Shown: piece after piece, positions 17,163 through 24,765 of the stretch
Layout of the letters: each line of letters starts with the position of its first letter
Position numbering within the stretch: the first letter of the stretch is position 1
Assembly: GCA_902826685.1 (NCBI GenBank)
Contig: CADEFT010000027.1
Coordinates: 1 to 64,000, forward strand
Source: an uncultured Acidobacteriota bacterium
GTDB taxonomy: Bacteria; Acidobacteriota; Terriglobia; Bryobacterales; Bryobacteraceae
Length of the DNA stretch: 64,000 nucleotides
Direction of reading: 5' to 3'
Notes under the pieces: model-generated
Database searches by the model: none
Told to the model about the DNA's origin: nothing
Seen by the model: only the letters and a program-made list of their open reading frames with translations
Made by a program: the position numbers and the translations under genes

Positions 17163-17882
17163 TTACAGCGCAAAATCGGCCACTAGCGGCAGATGATCGG
17201 ATGCCACCAGCGCCAGCCGGCTGGTGTGAAAGAAAGCGTCCCGGGCGCGCAGGGAGTGCTCGTAGTAAACATAGTCGAGGTGAAGCATGGGTAGAAGGGC
17301 CGGATAGGTACGGCGGCGGAACATGGGCACCTCGAGATCCAGCCGTTTCAACTCGCGGGTGAGCGTGCGGGTTACCAGCCCGCGCGTCCACTCGTTTAAA
17401 TCGCCCAGCACGATGCGCTCGCCTTTCAGATCGGGGGCGCGCAGCACTTCCTGTTCCATCAGAACGCGCGCCTGGTGCCGGCGCTCGAAGAAGTTGGTGC
17501 CCAAATGGAGATTGAACACATGCAGGGCGTGGCCATCCACCAGGATGTCGCCGCGCAGCGCGGACCGTTCCTCGCTGCCGAGGCGCGTGATGTCGTGCTT
17601 GCGATGTTCGTGAATCGGGAAGCGGCTCAAAAGCACATTGCCATAGACACCGCCGCGCAACTGCCGCGTATCGGCCTGCACGAAATGCCAGCCGAGCCGG
17701 GTGGCGAGATACTCGGCCTGATTGGTTTCGGCCCGCGTGCCTGGAACGCTCAATACTTCCTGCAGCGCCACCACGTCGGCGTTCAACTCGGCGAGAACGC
17801 GGGCAATGCGCTCGGGCCTGACGCGCCCATCCATGCCCTGGCACTTGTGGATGTTGTAAGTGGCGACCCGAAGCACCCTCAT
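17163..17882 (-). CDS. Endonuclease/exonuclease/phosphatase family protein
   Basis: The 239-aa protein has the EEP fold: RVATYNIHKC at the N-terminus, VVALQEVLS with the catalytic Glu, GDLNEWTRG with Asp and Asn, and LVASDHLPLVADF at the C-terminus with the Asp-His pair. Members hydrolyse phosphodiesters in nucleic acids, phosphoinositides or sphingomyelin. ATG 17882 overlaps the stop of the cardiolipin-synthase gene by four bases (ATGA), which fixes the start and indicates one operon. The pairing of an EEP protein with a phospholipase-D-type synthase recurs in bacteria (as ybhP with clsB), so a lipid-related role is plausible. Confidence 0.85.
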   Translation of the reverse strand: MRVLRVATYNIHKCQGMDGRVRPERIARVLAELNADVVALQEVLSVPGTRAETNQAEYLATRLGWHFVQADTRQLRGGVYGNVLLSRFPIHEHRKHDITRLGSEERSALRGDILVDGHALHVFNLHLGTNFFERRHQARVLMEQEVLRAPDLKGERIVLGDLNEWTRGLVTRTLTRELKRLDLEVPMFRRRTYPALLPMLHLDYVYYEHSLRARDAFFHTSRLALVASDHLPLVADFAL

Positions 17883-19357
17883 ACCTGGTCTTGCAGCAGC
17901 GAGGCGACATTCTCGCCGCAGCGGCTGAGCAGCCCGCGCTTTCTCCATTCTTCGATGCGCACCGGCCGGCATTGCGCCAGATCGGCGAGGAACGTGTCCT
18001 TGAGCTGCCCCACCAGGTGCGGGTCGTAGAAGCAGGTGTTGGTCTCTTCGTTCAGTTGAAACGATCGCTGATCGAAGTTCGCCGTGCCCACCGTGGCCCA
18101 GATGCCGTCGACAATCATCGTCTTCTGATGCAGCATGGTGGGCAGGTACTCATAGATCTCGACGCCCGCTTCGAGCACCTTGCCGTAGAGCCGCATGCTG
18201 TTCATACGGGCCCACCAGGTGTCGTTGTGCTCGCCGGCGACGGCCAGCTTGACTTCGACGCCGCGGTCCACCGCGTCGGCCAGCATGTCGAGCGTCTGCG
18301 TCCCCGGAACGAAATAGGGATTGGCGATGTAGAGGAACTTGCGCGCGCTCAGAATGCTCAGCGAATAGAGAATGGACGCCGAGTAGAGATCCCCCTTGGG
18401 TGAGCTCAACACGGTCTGAAGCTCGATGCCGCGCTTCGATTCCAGCACCGGATAGTAAGCCGGCCCGGCCAGCACTTCACCGGTCGTGGCCAGCCAGTTG
18501 ACGGCGAAGCCGGTCTGCAACGCCGCCGCGCCCGGGCCTTCGATGCGAATCTGCAGGTCGCGCCATTCCGATTCATTGCGTGCGTTGCCGAGCCAATGGT
18601 CGTCGATTCCGGCGCCGCCGGTGAAGGCGACGCGCCCGTCGACAATCACCGACTTGCGATGGGTCCGGTTGTTTACGCGATGCAGGTTGTACCAGCGGAT
18701 GGGACGGTACCACGCCAGTTCGCAGCCCGCCTCCTTGAGGATGCCGAGAATCTCGCCGCCGATACTCGCCGATCCGACGGCGTCCACCAGCAGCCGCACC
18801 TTCACGCCGGCTCGCGCCCGTTCGGCGAAGGCCCTGGCGAAATCGGCACCGATGCGGCTGGCGGTGTAAATGTATTGCTCCATCGTGATCGAGTATTGCG
18901 CCTGCCCGATGGCTTCGAGCATCGACGGATAGAACTCATCGCCGTTGTTGAGCAAGGCGACGCGGTTGCCGCCCACCATCGGTACGCCGGTCGCGCCAGC
19001 CACTGTGCTCAGAAACTCCGCCGAATCGGTGCCGATTTCCTGTTCGAGGGTGCAGACGATTCGCCGTTTCACCGGCGCGAACAGCGCGAGCACAAAGGCC
19101 ACCAACGCCACCGCGGCACCCGGAATGTGAAGGCCGGTGGCGAAAAGCCAGGCGCCCACCAGCGCCCAGGCCGTGCCGGACCGGATCACGAGGCGGACAC
19201 GATCCCAAAGTTCGATGGCGCGCTGGCGGGCCGGACGCTTGGGGTTGGGGTTCAGGCGGTAAATGCCGCGCTTGGGAAAATTGACCTGGCGCCACTGCGT
19301 GGGCCGCTTGCCCTTGGGGACGGGGGCGTTGGAGGAACCTGGCTTCGAGAACGGCAC
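17879..19357 (-). CDS. cls: Cardiolipin synthase / phospholipase D-like protein
   Basis: The 492-aa protein carries two HKD motifs: H233-x-K235-x4-D240 (THRKSVIVDG) and H410-x-K412-x4-D417 (LHQKTMIVDG). Two helices at about 62-94 anchor it in the membrane. Cardiolipin synthases of this type condense two phosphatidylglycerols, or use phosphatidylethanolamine as donor. The basic N-terminal tail before the helices is about 55 residues. The leader (19358-19542) contains several inverted repeats. Cotranscribed with the EEP gene downstream. Confidence 0.88.
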   Translation of the reverse strand: MPFSKPGSSNAPVPKGKRPTQWRQVNFPKRGIYRLNPNPKRPARQRAIELWDRVRLVIRSGTAWALVGAWLFATGLHIPGAAVALVAFVLALFAPVKRRIVCTLEQEIGTDSAEFLSTVAGATGVPMVGGNRVALLNNGDEFYPSMLEAIGQAQYSITMEQYIYTASRIGADFARAFAERARAGVKVRLLVDAVGSASIGGEILGILKEAGCELAWYRPIRWYNLHRVNNRTHRKSVIVDGRVAFTGGAGIDDHWLGNARNESEWRDLQIRIEGPGAAALQTGFAVNWLATTGEVLAGPAYYPVLESKRGIELQTVLSSPKGDLYSASILYSLSILSARKFLYIANPYFVPGTQTLDMLADAVDRGVEVKLAVAGEHNDTWWARMNSMRLYGKVLEAGVEIYEYLPTMLHQKTMIVDGIWATVGTANFDQRSFQLNEETNTCFYDPHLVGQLKDTFLADLAQCRPVRIEEWRKRGLLSRCGENVASLLQDQV

Positions 19358-19380
19358 CGGTCTAGGGACATTCTAACAGG

Positions 19381-19546
19381 GCGCGATTTTTTCGGGCGGG
19401 CCGGCTATTTGCTACCGGCCGCCCGCGCGTGTTGGAGGAAAGACGGTGAACCGTAGGAAGCGGGGCACCGGCACAGCCCTATGAGGGCCGGTCATAGTTC
19501 GATTGTAACGGCCGTTACGTTTCAATCAAGCTAGGAGAACGCCTAG
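19381..19546. promoter_or_regulatory. Structured leader upstream of cls
   Basis: The 185-base interval between cls and the MCP gene holds at least five inverted repeats: a stem of GGGC/GCCC and GGCCGG/CCGGCC with one bulge (19394-19424, loop CTATTTGCTA), ACGGT-GA-ACCGT (19443-19454), ACCGG with CCGGT stacked on CCCT/AGGG (19467-19492), the palindrome GTAACGGCCGTTAC, and CTAGG/CCTAG (19531-19546) over the MCP stop codon. In the minus direction they precede the cls start. No match to a named riboswitch was recognised. An sRNA, attenuator or protein-binding leader are all possible. Confidence 0.4.
19505..19518. repeat. Perfect 14-bp palindrome
   Basis: GTAACGGCCGTTAC is fully self-complementary and flanked by ATT and GTT. 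A spacerless palindrome of this length suits a homodimeric repressor operator better than an RNA hairpin, which would lack a loop. It lies about 150 bases upstream of cls and 25 bases beyond the MCP stop. Confidence 0.5.
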
Positions 19547-21033
19547 TGCGAGGACGAATGCACCTTATCGGCAAGGTCCCCCTGCTCCTGTTGTTCGGCG
19601 GCCCGGCCGGTACCGACCAGATCCTTGAGGCTTTGGCCAATCTGGTCGACACGGCGCGCCTGAATACTCAACTGGTGCCCGCTGGCGGCCGTCTCTTCGC
19701 TGGTGGCGGCTAATTGCACGGTCACCTTTTCCATCTGCGACACCGACACGGCGATCTGCTCGATGCCGATGGACTGATCCTCGCTGCCGCGATGGACCTG
19801 GTGGACCAGGGAGCGTACGTTCTCGGCGCTGCCGGTGACCGAACCGATCGAAGCGGCGACTTCATCGAGCCGCGCCTTGCCATCGCCGGTGCGGCGCATC
19901 GACTCCTCAATCAGTCCGGCGGTGTCGCGGGCCGCCTGGGCCGAGCGCTGGGCGAGGCTGCGAACCTCCTCGGCCACCACGGCAAACCCCGTGCCCGCCT
20001 CTCCGGCGCGCGCGGCTTCGACGGCGGCGTTCAGCGCCAGGATGTTGGTCTGGAACGCGATATCGTCGATGACCTTGATGATCTTTGAAATCTGATTCGA
20101 ACTGGCGAGAATTTCGTTCATCGAACCGAGCATCTGGTTGAGCGCGGCGTTGGCCTTTTCGATGGCGGCGGAAACGTCCTGGGTTCGTTTCGCGGCCGAC
20201 TCGGCATGCTCGGCGTTGCTGCGCGTCATGCGCCGCAGTTCCTCGGCCGAGGACGACGTTTCCTCTAGCGACGCGGCCTGGTCGCCGGCGGCCTGGGAAA
20301 CCAGTTGGCTGGAGGAAGAAACCTGGGTCGCGGCATTGGACAGGTGGCGGGCATTCTCGTACAAATCCTCCACGGTGCGATTCAGGACCGTGTGCAGCCG
20401 GCGCACCGAATAGAGCACGCCCCCACCCACCATCATGCTGAGCAAGGTCAGCACGGTCATCGCCACCACGCTGATGGATTTGTTGCGCGCCGCTTCTTTT
20501 CTCACCTGTTCCAGGTGCGCCGCCTGGTATTCCATCATGGCGTGAGTGTCTTTGCCCACTTCTCCCAGTTTCGGCAAAAGCTTGCCGTTGAGGATTTCGA
20601 GGGCCGCATCCATTTTGTGTTGTTCGAGGTGGCGAACGACCTCGTAGTGATCGCGGCGGATGCCCTCAAAGTCGCTCACCAGCCGGTCGTGCACACCGTC
20701 CGCATCGGTCGTTCTGGGCAGCGCGCGAAACTGATCGAGCGACCGGCTCACGCCCTGGGACCGTCTTTCGAAGTCGCGCTGGAACTGTTCGAACTTGCCG
20801 GAATGCTGCAGCACCGCCGACAAGGCCAGTCCGCGCTCGATCGAATCGAGTTCGCTGACCCCGAAGGCGATATGGCCGGCAAGCATCTGGCGGCGCGCCG
20901 TCTCGTTGACGGCCCGGTCTATCTGCAGGCCCAGATCGTTGGTGATCAGCAGCGCCGTCACACCGAGCACCACCACCAGCAGGACAGCCGTCGAGGTGCT
21001 GACCAACAGCTTCGTACCGAGCGACAATCTCAT
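19543..21033 (-). CDS. Methyl-accepting chemotaxis protein
   Basis: The 496-aa receptor has a first transmembrane helix at about 9-31, a mostly helical periplasmic domain of about 150 residues (four-helix-bundle type), a second helix at about 190-212, and a cytoplasmic coiled coil with the signalling tip DDIAFQTNILALNAAVEAAR. ATG 21033 follows a GGGGGAAGG ribosome-binding site. The C-terminus ends in DKVHSSSH and has no NWETF-like CheR tether. A HAMP domain is not clearly seen. It should feed the divergent CheA/CheW pair. Cotranscribed with the TonB-like gene 20 bases upstream. Confidence 0.92.
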   Translation of the reverse strand: MRLSLGTKLLVSTSTAVLLVVVLGVTALLITNDLGLQIDRAVNETARRQMLAGHIAFGVSELDSIERGLALSAVLQHSGKFEQFQRDFERRSQGVSRSLDQFRALPRTTDADGVHDRLVSDFEGIRRDHYEVVRHLEQHKMDAALEILNGKLLPKLGEVGKDTHAMMEYQAAHLEQVRKEAARNKSISVVAMTVLTLLSMMVGGGVLYSVRRLHTVLNRTVEDLYENARHLSNAATQVSSSSQLVSQAAGDQAASLEETSSSAEELRRMTRSNAEHAESAAKRTQDVSAAIEKANAALNQMLGSMNEILASSNQISKIIKVIDDIAFQTNILALNAAVEAARAGEAGTGFAVVAEEVRSLAQRSAQAARDTAGLIEESMRRTGDGKARLDEVAASIGSVTGSAENVRSLVHQVHRGSEDQSIGIEQIAVSVSQMEKVTVQLAATSEETAASGHQLSIQARRVDQIGQSLKDLVGTGRAAEQQEQGDLADKVHSSSH

Positions 21034-21053
21034 CCTTCCCCCACCCGCGTCAT

Positions 21054-21464
21054 TCAAAGTTTGAACGTGAACTTCAGTTGTGTCACGGCGACCGCCGGCT
21101 TTCCGCCCGACAAAAACGGCGTGAACCTCCACTCTTTGACGGTTCGCACAACTTCGCCGGTGAGTAGCGCATTGCCGGAGAGGATCTTCACGCGCTCGAC
21201 GTCTCCCGTTTCCGAGACGGCGACTTCCACCTCCACCTCACCCTCTACTCGAAGATCCCTGGCCACCGGGTTGTAGCGCGGGGCCGGCTTTCGAACCGCC
21301 GCTTTCAGCGCTTCGCCCTGAGCGATCCTCATTTCGGCGCGAAGTTGCGGCCACTGGATGCACAGGGCGATCCAACAGAACGCGCACGCTCGACAACGCC
21401 GCCACCGGGCTAGCGTAACCATCCTCTCCAGCCTCCCGCTCATCTGGTCCAACTGAGAGTCCAT
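21054..21464 (-). CDS. TonB C-terminal domain protein
   Basis: The 136-aa protein has an N-terminal hydrophobic segment (about residues 22-40), then the TonB-like C-terminal domain at about 55-136 with VEGEVEVEVAVSETGDVERV and TVKEWRFTPF. It lacks the long proline-rich spacer of full TonB, so it would not reach the outer membrane by itself; short TonB-domain proteins are common in this group. The start ATG 21464 was chosen because the frame upstream runs into the inverted repeat at 21484-21508. It sits between the MCP gene and the divergent che operon, so a link to the signalling system is possible. Confidence 0.75.
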   Translation of the reverse strand: MDSQLDQMSGRLERMVTLARWRRCRACAFCWIALCIQWPQLRAEMRIAQGEALKAAVRKPAPRYNPVARDLRVEGEVEVEVAVSETGDVERVKILSGNALLTGEVVRTVKEWRFTPFLSGGKPAVAVTQLKFTFKL

Positions 21465-21483
21465 ATCGGTAGTGAAGGCCGGT

Positions 21484-21508
21484 CCGTGAGAGTTCGCTAA
21501 TCTCACGG
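21484..21508. promoter_or_regulatory. Inverted repeat in divergent che promoter region
   Basis: Perfect 8-base arms CCGTGAGA and TCTCACGG are separated by nine bases. The element lies in the about 78-base gap between the MCP/TonB-like operon and cheW, so a dimeric regulator bound here could control both. As RNA it could also form a hairpin in either leader. No known operator consensus was matched. Confidence 0.5.
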
Positions 21509-21542
21509 CAACAATTTCTCATTGAAGCGGTCAGGATGTCCG

Positions 21543-22070
21543 ATGAGTAACCCGGGTATGATTCCCACCAGTCCGCGCAAACCGCTCCCCGACCGTACGG
21601 CAGAGAAGTATCTGACCTTCCGCTGCGCCTCGGAGGAGTATGCAGTGCCGGTAAGCAAGGTCAGAGAGATCATCGGCTGGCAGGAAATTACCACCATCCC
21701 CCTGGCGCCGGAATACGTCAAGGGCGTGCTCAACCTGCGGGGCCGTGTAATACCGGTGGTCGATCTGCGCCTGAAGCTGGGTGTCGCCGCCGCCCCTTCC
21801 GGACCGCGCACCTGCATCATTATTATGCAGCTCGAGGAACGGCGCGGGGCCCACTGCGTCGGGGTGGTAGTGGATACGGTCTCCGAAGTAATCACCATGA
21901 CCGAACGGCAGCGCCAGAACACCAGGGATTTTGGACAGGGCCTGATTCAAGGGCGCTTCGTATGCGGGGTCGCCAACGTGCGCGACTCGATGAAACTTTT
22001 GCTCGACGTGGATGCCACGCTCTCCCGCCAGGAAGCGTTCGGCGCAGGCATGGAACCATATGTCGCCTGA
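21543..22070 (+). CDS. cheW: Chemotaxis adaptor CheW
   Basis: The 175-aa protein is a CheW domain: YLTFRCASEEYAVPVSKVREI, GVLNLRGRVIPVVDLR and GVVVDTVSEV are the characteristic strands and the receptor/kinase-binding face. It couples the MCP to the CheA kinase. ATG 21543 is preceded by AGGA at six bases, better than the TTG at 21522 in the same frame. The stop overlaps the cheA start by 11 bases. First gene of cheW-cheA-cheY-cheX-like. Confidence 0.93.
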   Translation: MSNPGMIPTSPRKPLPDRTAEKYLTFRCASEEYAVPVSKVREIIGWQEITTIPLAPEYVKGVLNLRGRVIPVVDLRLKLGVAAAPSGPRTCIIIMQLEERRGAHCVGVVVDTVSEVITMTERQRQNTRDFGQGLIQGRFVCGVANVRDSMKLLLDVDATLSRQEAFGAGMEPYVA

Positions 22071-23937
22071 AGCGCAGTTACTCGATGTAATCGACACTTT
22101 GGGTACCGCTGTATCGTCCGGCGACGCGCGGACGGGCGAGATACAGGGTCTGATGAGCCAGATTCTGTCGCTTTCCAACGCACTCGACCTGGCCGAGGCG
22201 GCGGCGGCCGCGCGGCTGCCCGAATGGGATCGTCTGGAAAGCCTGGCCCGAGGCGATGTGGAACGGCTGATGGACGGTCTGGCCGGAGCCGCCAACGCGG
22301 GTCTCGAAAGGCGCCTGGCCGGGCCGGACGCAGGGGAGTCGCCGGAGGCGCCGCCGCCGGGCTTCGCCGAAGAGTCGGCCGATCATCTGGAAACGATCGA
22401 ACGCCAACTGCTGGCGCTTGAGAAGAACCCCGGGAATCCGGAGCCGATCCATGCCATCTTCCGCGGCTTTCACACGATCAAAGGCCTGGCTTCGATCTTT
22501 CACGCACCCACCGTTCGCGATCTGGCCCACGAAGTGGAGTCGATGCTCGACCGCGTGCGCATCGGCCTGCTGCAAGCCACGCCGGAACTGATCGACACGG
22601 CGCTGCGGTGCGCCGACGCGCTGCGCTCTCTGATCGGCGGCAGCCCGCTCGACACGGCGGACCTGATCAAGCGCATTCACTTGTTCAACACCCAACAGGT
22701 GGAAGAACCGGCGGTGGCGGCCGTACAACCCGAAGCCGCCGCGTCCGCCTCACCATGTGAAGCCGCCAACACCATCAAGGTGGACACCGCCAAGCTCGAC
22801 GATCTGGTGGATCTGGTGGGCGAGGTGGTGATCGCGCAATCGCTGGTGGAATCGGACCTGGCGGCCCGGCGCGCCGCCGATCCCAGGCTGGCGCGAAACC
22901 TGGGGCAACTGGCGCGCATGATCGGCCAACTGCAGAAATCGGCTCTGCGCATGCGCCTGGTGCCGCTCGGGCCGCTGTTTCAAAGGCTGGCGCGGGCGTT
23001 GCGCGATCTGACCCGTCTGGCCGATAAACAGGCAACCCTCGAAATGTCCGGCGCCGAGATCGAGCTCGACCGCACCCTGCTGGAACAACTGGCCGATCCG
23101 CTGATGCACATGGTGCGCAACGCCATCGATCACGGCCTGGAACCGCCCGCCGAACGCGCCGCCATGCGCAAGCCGCCGGCCGGCGTCATACGGCTGGAGG
23201 CCTGCCATCGGGGCGGGCAGGTGGAGATCGCCGTGAGCGACGACGGACGAGGCCTCGACGCGGCGAAGATTCTCCGCCGCGCCATCGCCCGCGGCATCGT
23301 GAAGCCCGACGCCGCCTTGAGTACCGGCGAAATTCTCGAACTCATCTTCCTGCCCGGATTCTCGACCGCGGAGACCGTCACCGGTCTTTCCGGCCGCGGA
23401 GTGGGAATGGACGTCGTCAGGTGGCAGATCGAAAAACTGCGCGGCCGGGTCGAGATCCAATCCGCCATTGGAGTGGGGACCACCTTCCGGCTGCGCCTTC
23501 CGCTGACGCTTGCCATCATCGACGGTCTGCTGGTCCGTTCCGGCGGCGCGCGTTACGTGCTGCCGCTGTTTGCGGTACGCGAAATGTTCCGGCCGCCGCC
23601 GGGTTCGGTGAAAACGATCGAGGGCCGGACCGAAGTCGCGGTGCTGCGCGATCGCGCCATTCCCATGTTTCGATTGGGTGAGCTGACCGGCGTGCCGGAG
23701 CCGCGCCGCGATCCTTACGAATCGGTGCTGGTTGTCGCCCAGCGCAACGGCCGCGATTGCTGTCTGCTGGTCGATTCGATCGAAGGGAAACAGGAAGTGG
23801 TCATCAAGAGCCTGGGCGACTGGATCGGCTACCAGCCGGGCATTTCGGGCGGCGCGATTCTCGACGATGGAAACGTTGGATTGATCCTCGACCTCGACCC
23901 TTTGCTGTCCAGGAGTACGGAGAGCCTACGAGCATGA
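22060..23937 (+). CDS. cheA: Chemotaxis histidine kinase CheA
   Basis: The 625-aa kinase has an extra helical N-terminal region (1-95), an Hpt domain with the phosphorylated His138 in FRGFHTIKGLA, a dimerisation helix pair (about 245-310), an ATPase domain with HMVRNAIDHGLEPP, VSDDGRGLDA and GLSGRGVGMDVV, and a CheW-like C-terminal domain (about 490-620). No separate CheY/CheB-binding P2 domain is obvious between the Hpt and dimerisation domains; the linker is short and alanine-rich. The Hpt lies unusually far from the N-terminus. Phosphate should pass to the adjacent CheY. Confidence 0.94.
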   Translation: MSPEAQLLDVIDTLGTAVSSGDARTGEIQGLMSQILSLSNALDLAEAAAAARLPEWDRLESLARGDVERLMDGLAGAANAGLERRLAGPDAGESPEAPPPGFAEESADHLETIERQLLALEKNPGNPEPIHAIFRGFHTIKGLASIFHAPTVRDLAHEVESMLDRVRIGLLQATPELIDTALRCADALRSLIGGSPLDTADLIKRIHLFNTQQVEEPAVAAVQPEAAASASPCEAANTIKVDTAKLDDLVDLVGEVVIAQSLVESDLAARRAADPRLARNLGQLARMIGQLQKSALRMRLVPLGPLFQRLARALRDLTRLADKQATLEMSGAEIELDRTLLEQLADPLMHMVRNAIDHGLEPPAERAAMRKPPAGVIRLEACHRGGQVEIAVSDDGRGLDAAKILRRAIARGIVKPDAALSTGEILELIFLPGFSTAETVTGLSGRGVGMDVVRWQIEKLRGRVEIQSAIGVGTTFRLRLPLTLAIIDGLLVRSGGARYVLPLFAVREMFRPPPGSVKTIEGRTEVAVLRDRAIPMFRLGELTGVPEPRRDPYESVLVVAQRNGRDCCLLVDSIEGKQEVVIKSLGDWIGYQPGISGGAILDDGNVGLILDLDPLLSRSTESLRA

Positions 23938-24329
23938 AAGTTCTGATTGTGGACGATTCCCCGGCCATGCGGTCCTATGTGAGCCGGACGCTTCAGGCGG
24001 CCGGTCTCGATATCGCCAATACACTGGAGGCCGGCGACGGCGGCGAGGCGATGTCGATCCTCGACAAGCTCTACAGCGGTGGCGGTTCGCTCGATCTCAT
24101 CTTTACCGACCTGAACATGCCTGGCGTCGGGGGAGAGGCGTTCCTTGGCCACTTACGCCGCCACGCGGCCTATGAAAAGATCCCCGTACTGGTGATCTCC
24201 ACCGACACGACTCAAACGCGCGTTCTACGGATTCGCGAGATGGGCGCGCAGGGATACATCAGCAAGCCGTGCCCGCCAAAGTTGATTCGCGCCAAGGTCG
24301 AGCAGGTATTGGGAAAAGCCCATGGCTGA
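23934..24329 (+). CDS. cheY: CheY-like response regulator
   Basis: The 131-aa receiver has acidic residues D7-D8, phospho-acceptor D59 (IFTDLNMPG), Thr/Ser at 90 (VISTDT) and K111 (YISKP). It overlaps cheA by four bases (ATGA) and the CheX-like gene by eight. It is a stand-alone output protein; whether it acts on a flagellar motor is unknown, since no flagellar gene is in the window. An alternative target such as type IV pili or a non-motility process is possible. Confidence 0.93.
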   Translation: MKVLIVDDSPAMRSYVSRTLQAAGLDIANTLEAGDGGEAMSILDKLYSGGGSLDLIFTDLNMPGVGGEAFLGHLRRHAAYEKIPVLVISTDTTQTRVLRIREMGAQGYISKPCPPKLIRAKVEQVLGKAHG

Positions 24330-24765
24330 ACGTTCCGGCGCCGATCTGGAGTTCGCGCTACGGCAGGTGCTCGACATCATGTGCATGGCCCGTGTGACCG
24401 AAGAACCCGAGCACATCGCCACGGCCGGATGGCTGGCGATGCGCGTCGAGTTTCGCGGCGCTTCCCACGGCGAGATGCGCCTTCGCATGCCGGAGGAAAC
24501 GGCTTGCCACCTGGCCGCCACTTTTCTTGGGCGTCGAAGCTCCGGGGAAGTGACGGCCACCGAGGCGGTTCAGGTGGCGGGCGAGTTGACCAACATGATC
24601 TGCGGCTGCTTTCTCAGCCGCTTGGAATCGGCCCAGATTTTCGAGCTCTCCGCGCCCAGGCCCTATCCCCCCGATACACCGCAGCCGCAACCGAGCCTGG
24701 CCCGCCACTATCGTCTGGACAAAGGCAGTCTATACGTCGCGCTGGCGCTTACCCCCTGGCGTTGA
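24322..24765 (+). CDS. CheX-like chemotaxis phosphatase domain protein
   Basis: The 147-aa protein fits the CheC/CheX/FliY family of CheY-P phosphatases: E88 and N91 in AGELTNMICG form the conserved E-x2-N pair, and the flanking strand pattern (MRVEFRGASHGEMRLRMP) is typical of CheX. It is shorter than classical CheX and has only one E-x2-N motif. Encoded directly after cheY with an 8-base overlap, it most likely dephosphorylates that regulator. Its 3' end overlaps the aminotransferase gene on the other strand by 17 bases. Confidence 0.78.
   Translation: MAERSGADLEFALRQVLDIMCMARVTEEPEHIATAGWLAMRVEFRGASHGEMRLRMPEETACHLAATFLGRRSSGEVTATEAVQVAGELTNMICGCFLSRLESAQIFELSAPRPYPPDTPQPQPSLARHYRLDKGSLYVALALTPWR

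Noticed and set aside
19441..19495. Possible cyclic-di-GMP (GEMM-I) riboswitch on the plus strand near the MCP 3' end
   Set aside because: The part CGTAGGAAGCGGGGCACCGG resembles the 3' stem of GEMM-I, but the conserved GCACAGGGCAAACC and GACGCAAAGCC strands are missing, and no plus-strand gene follows.
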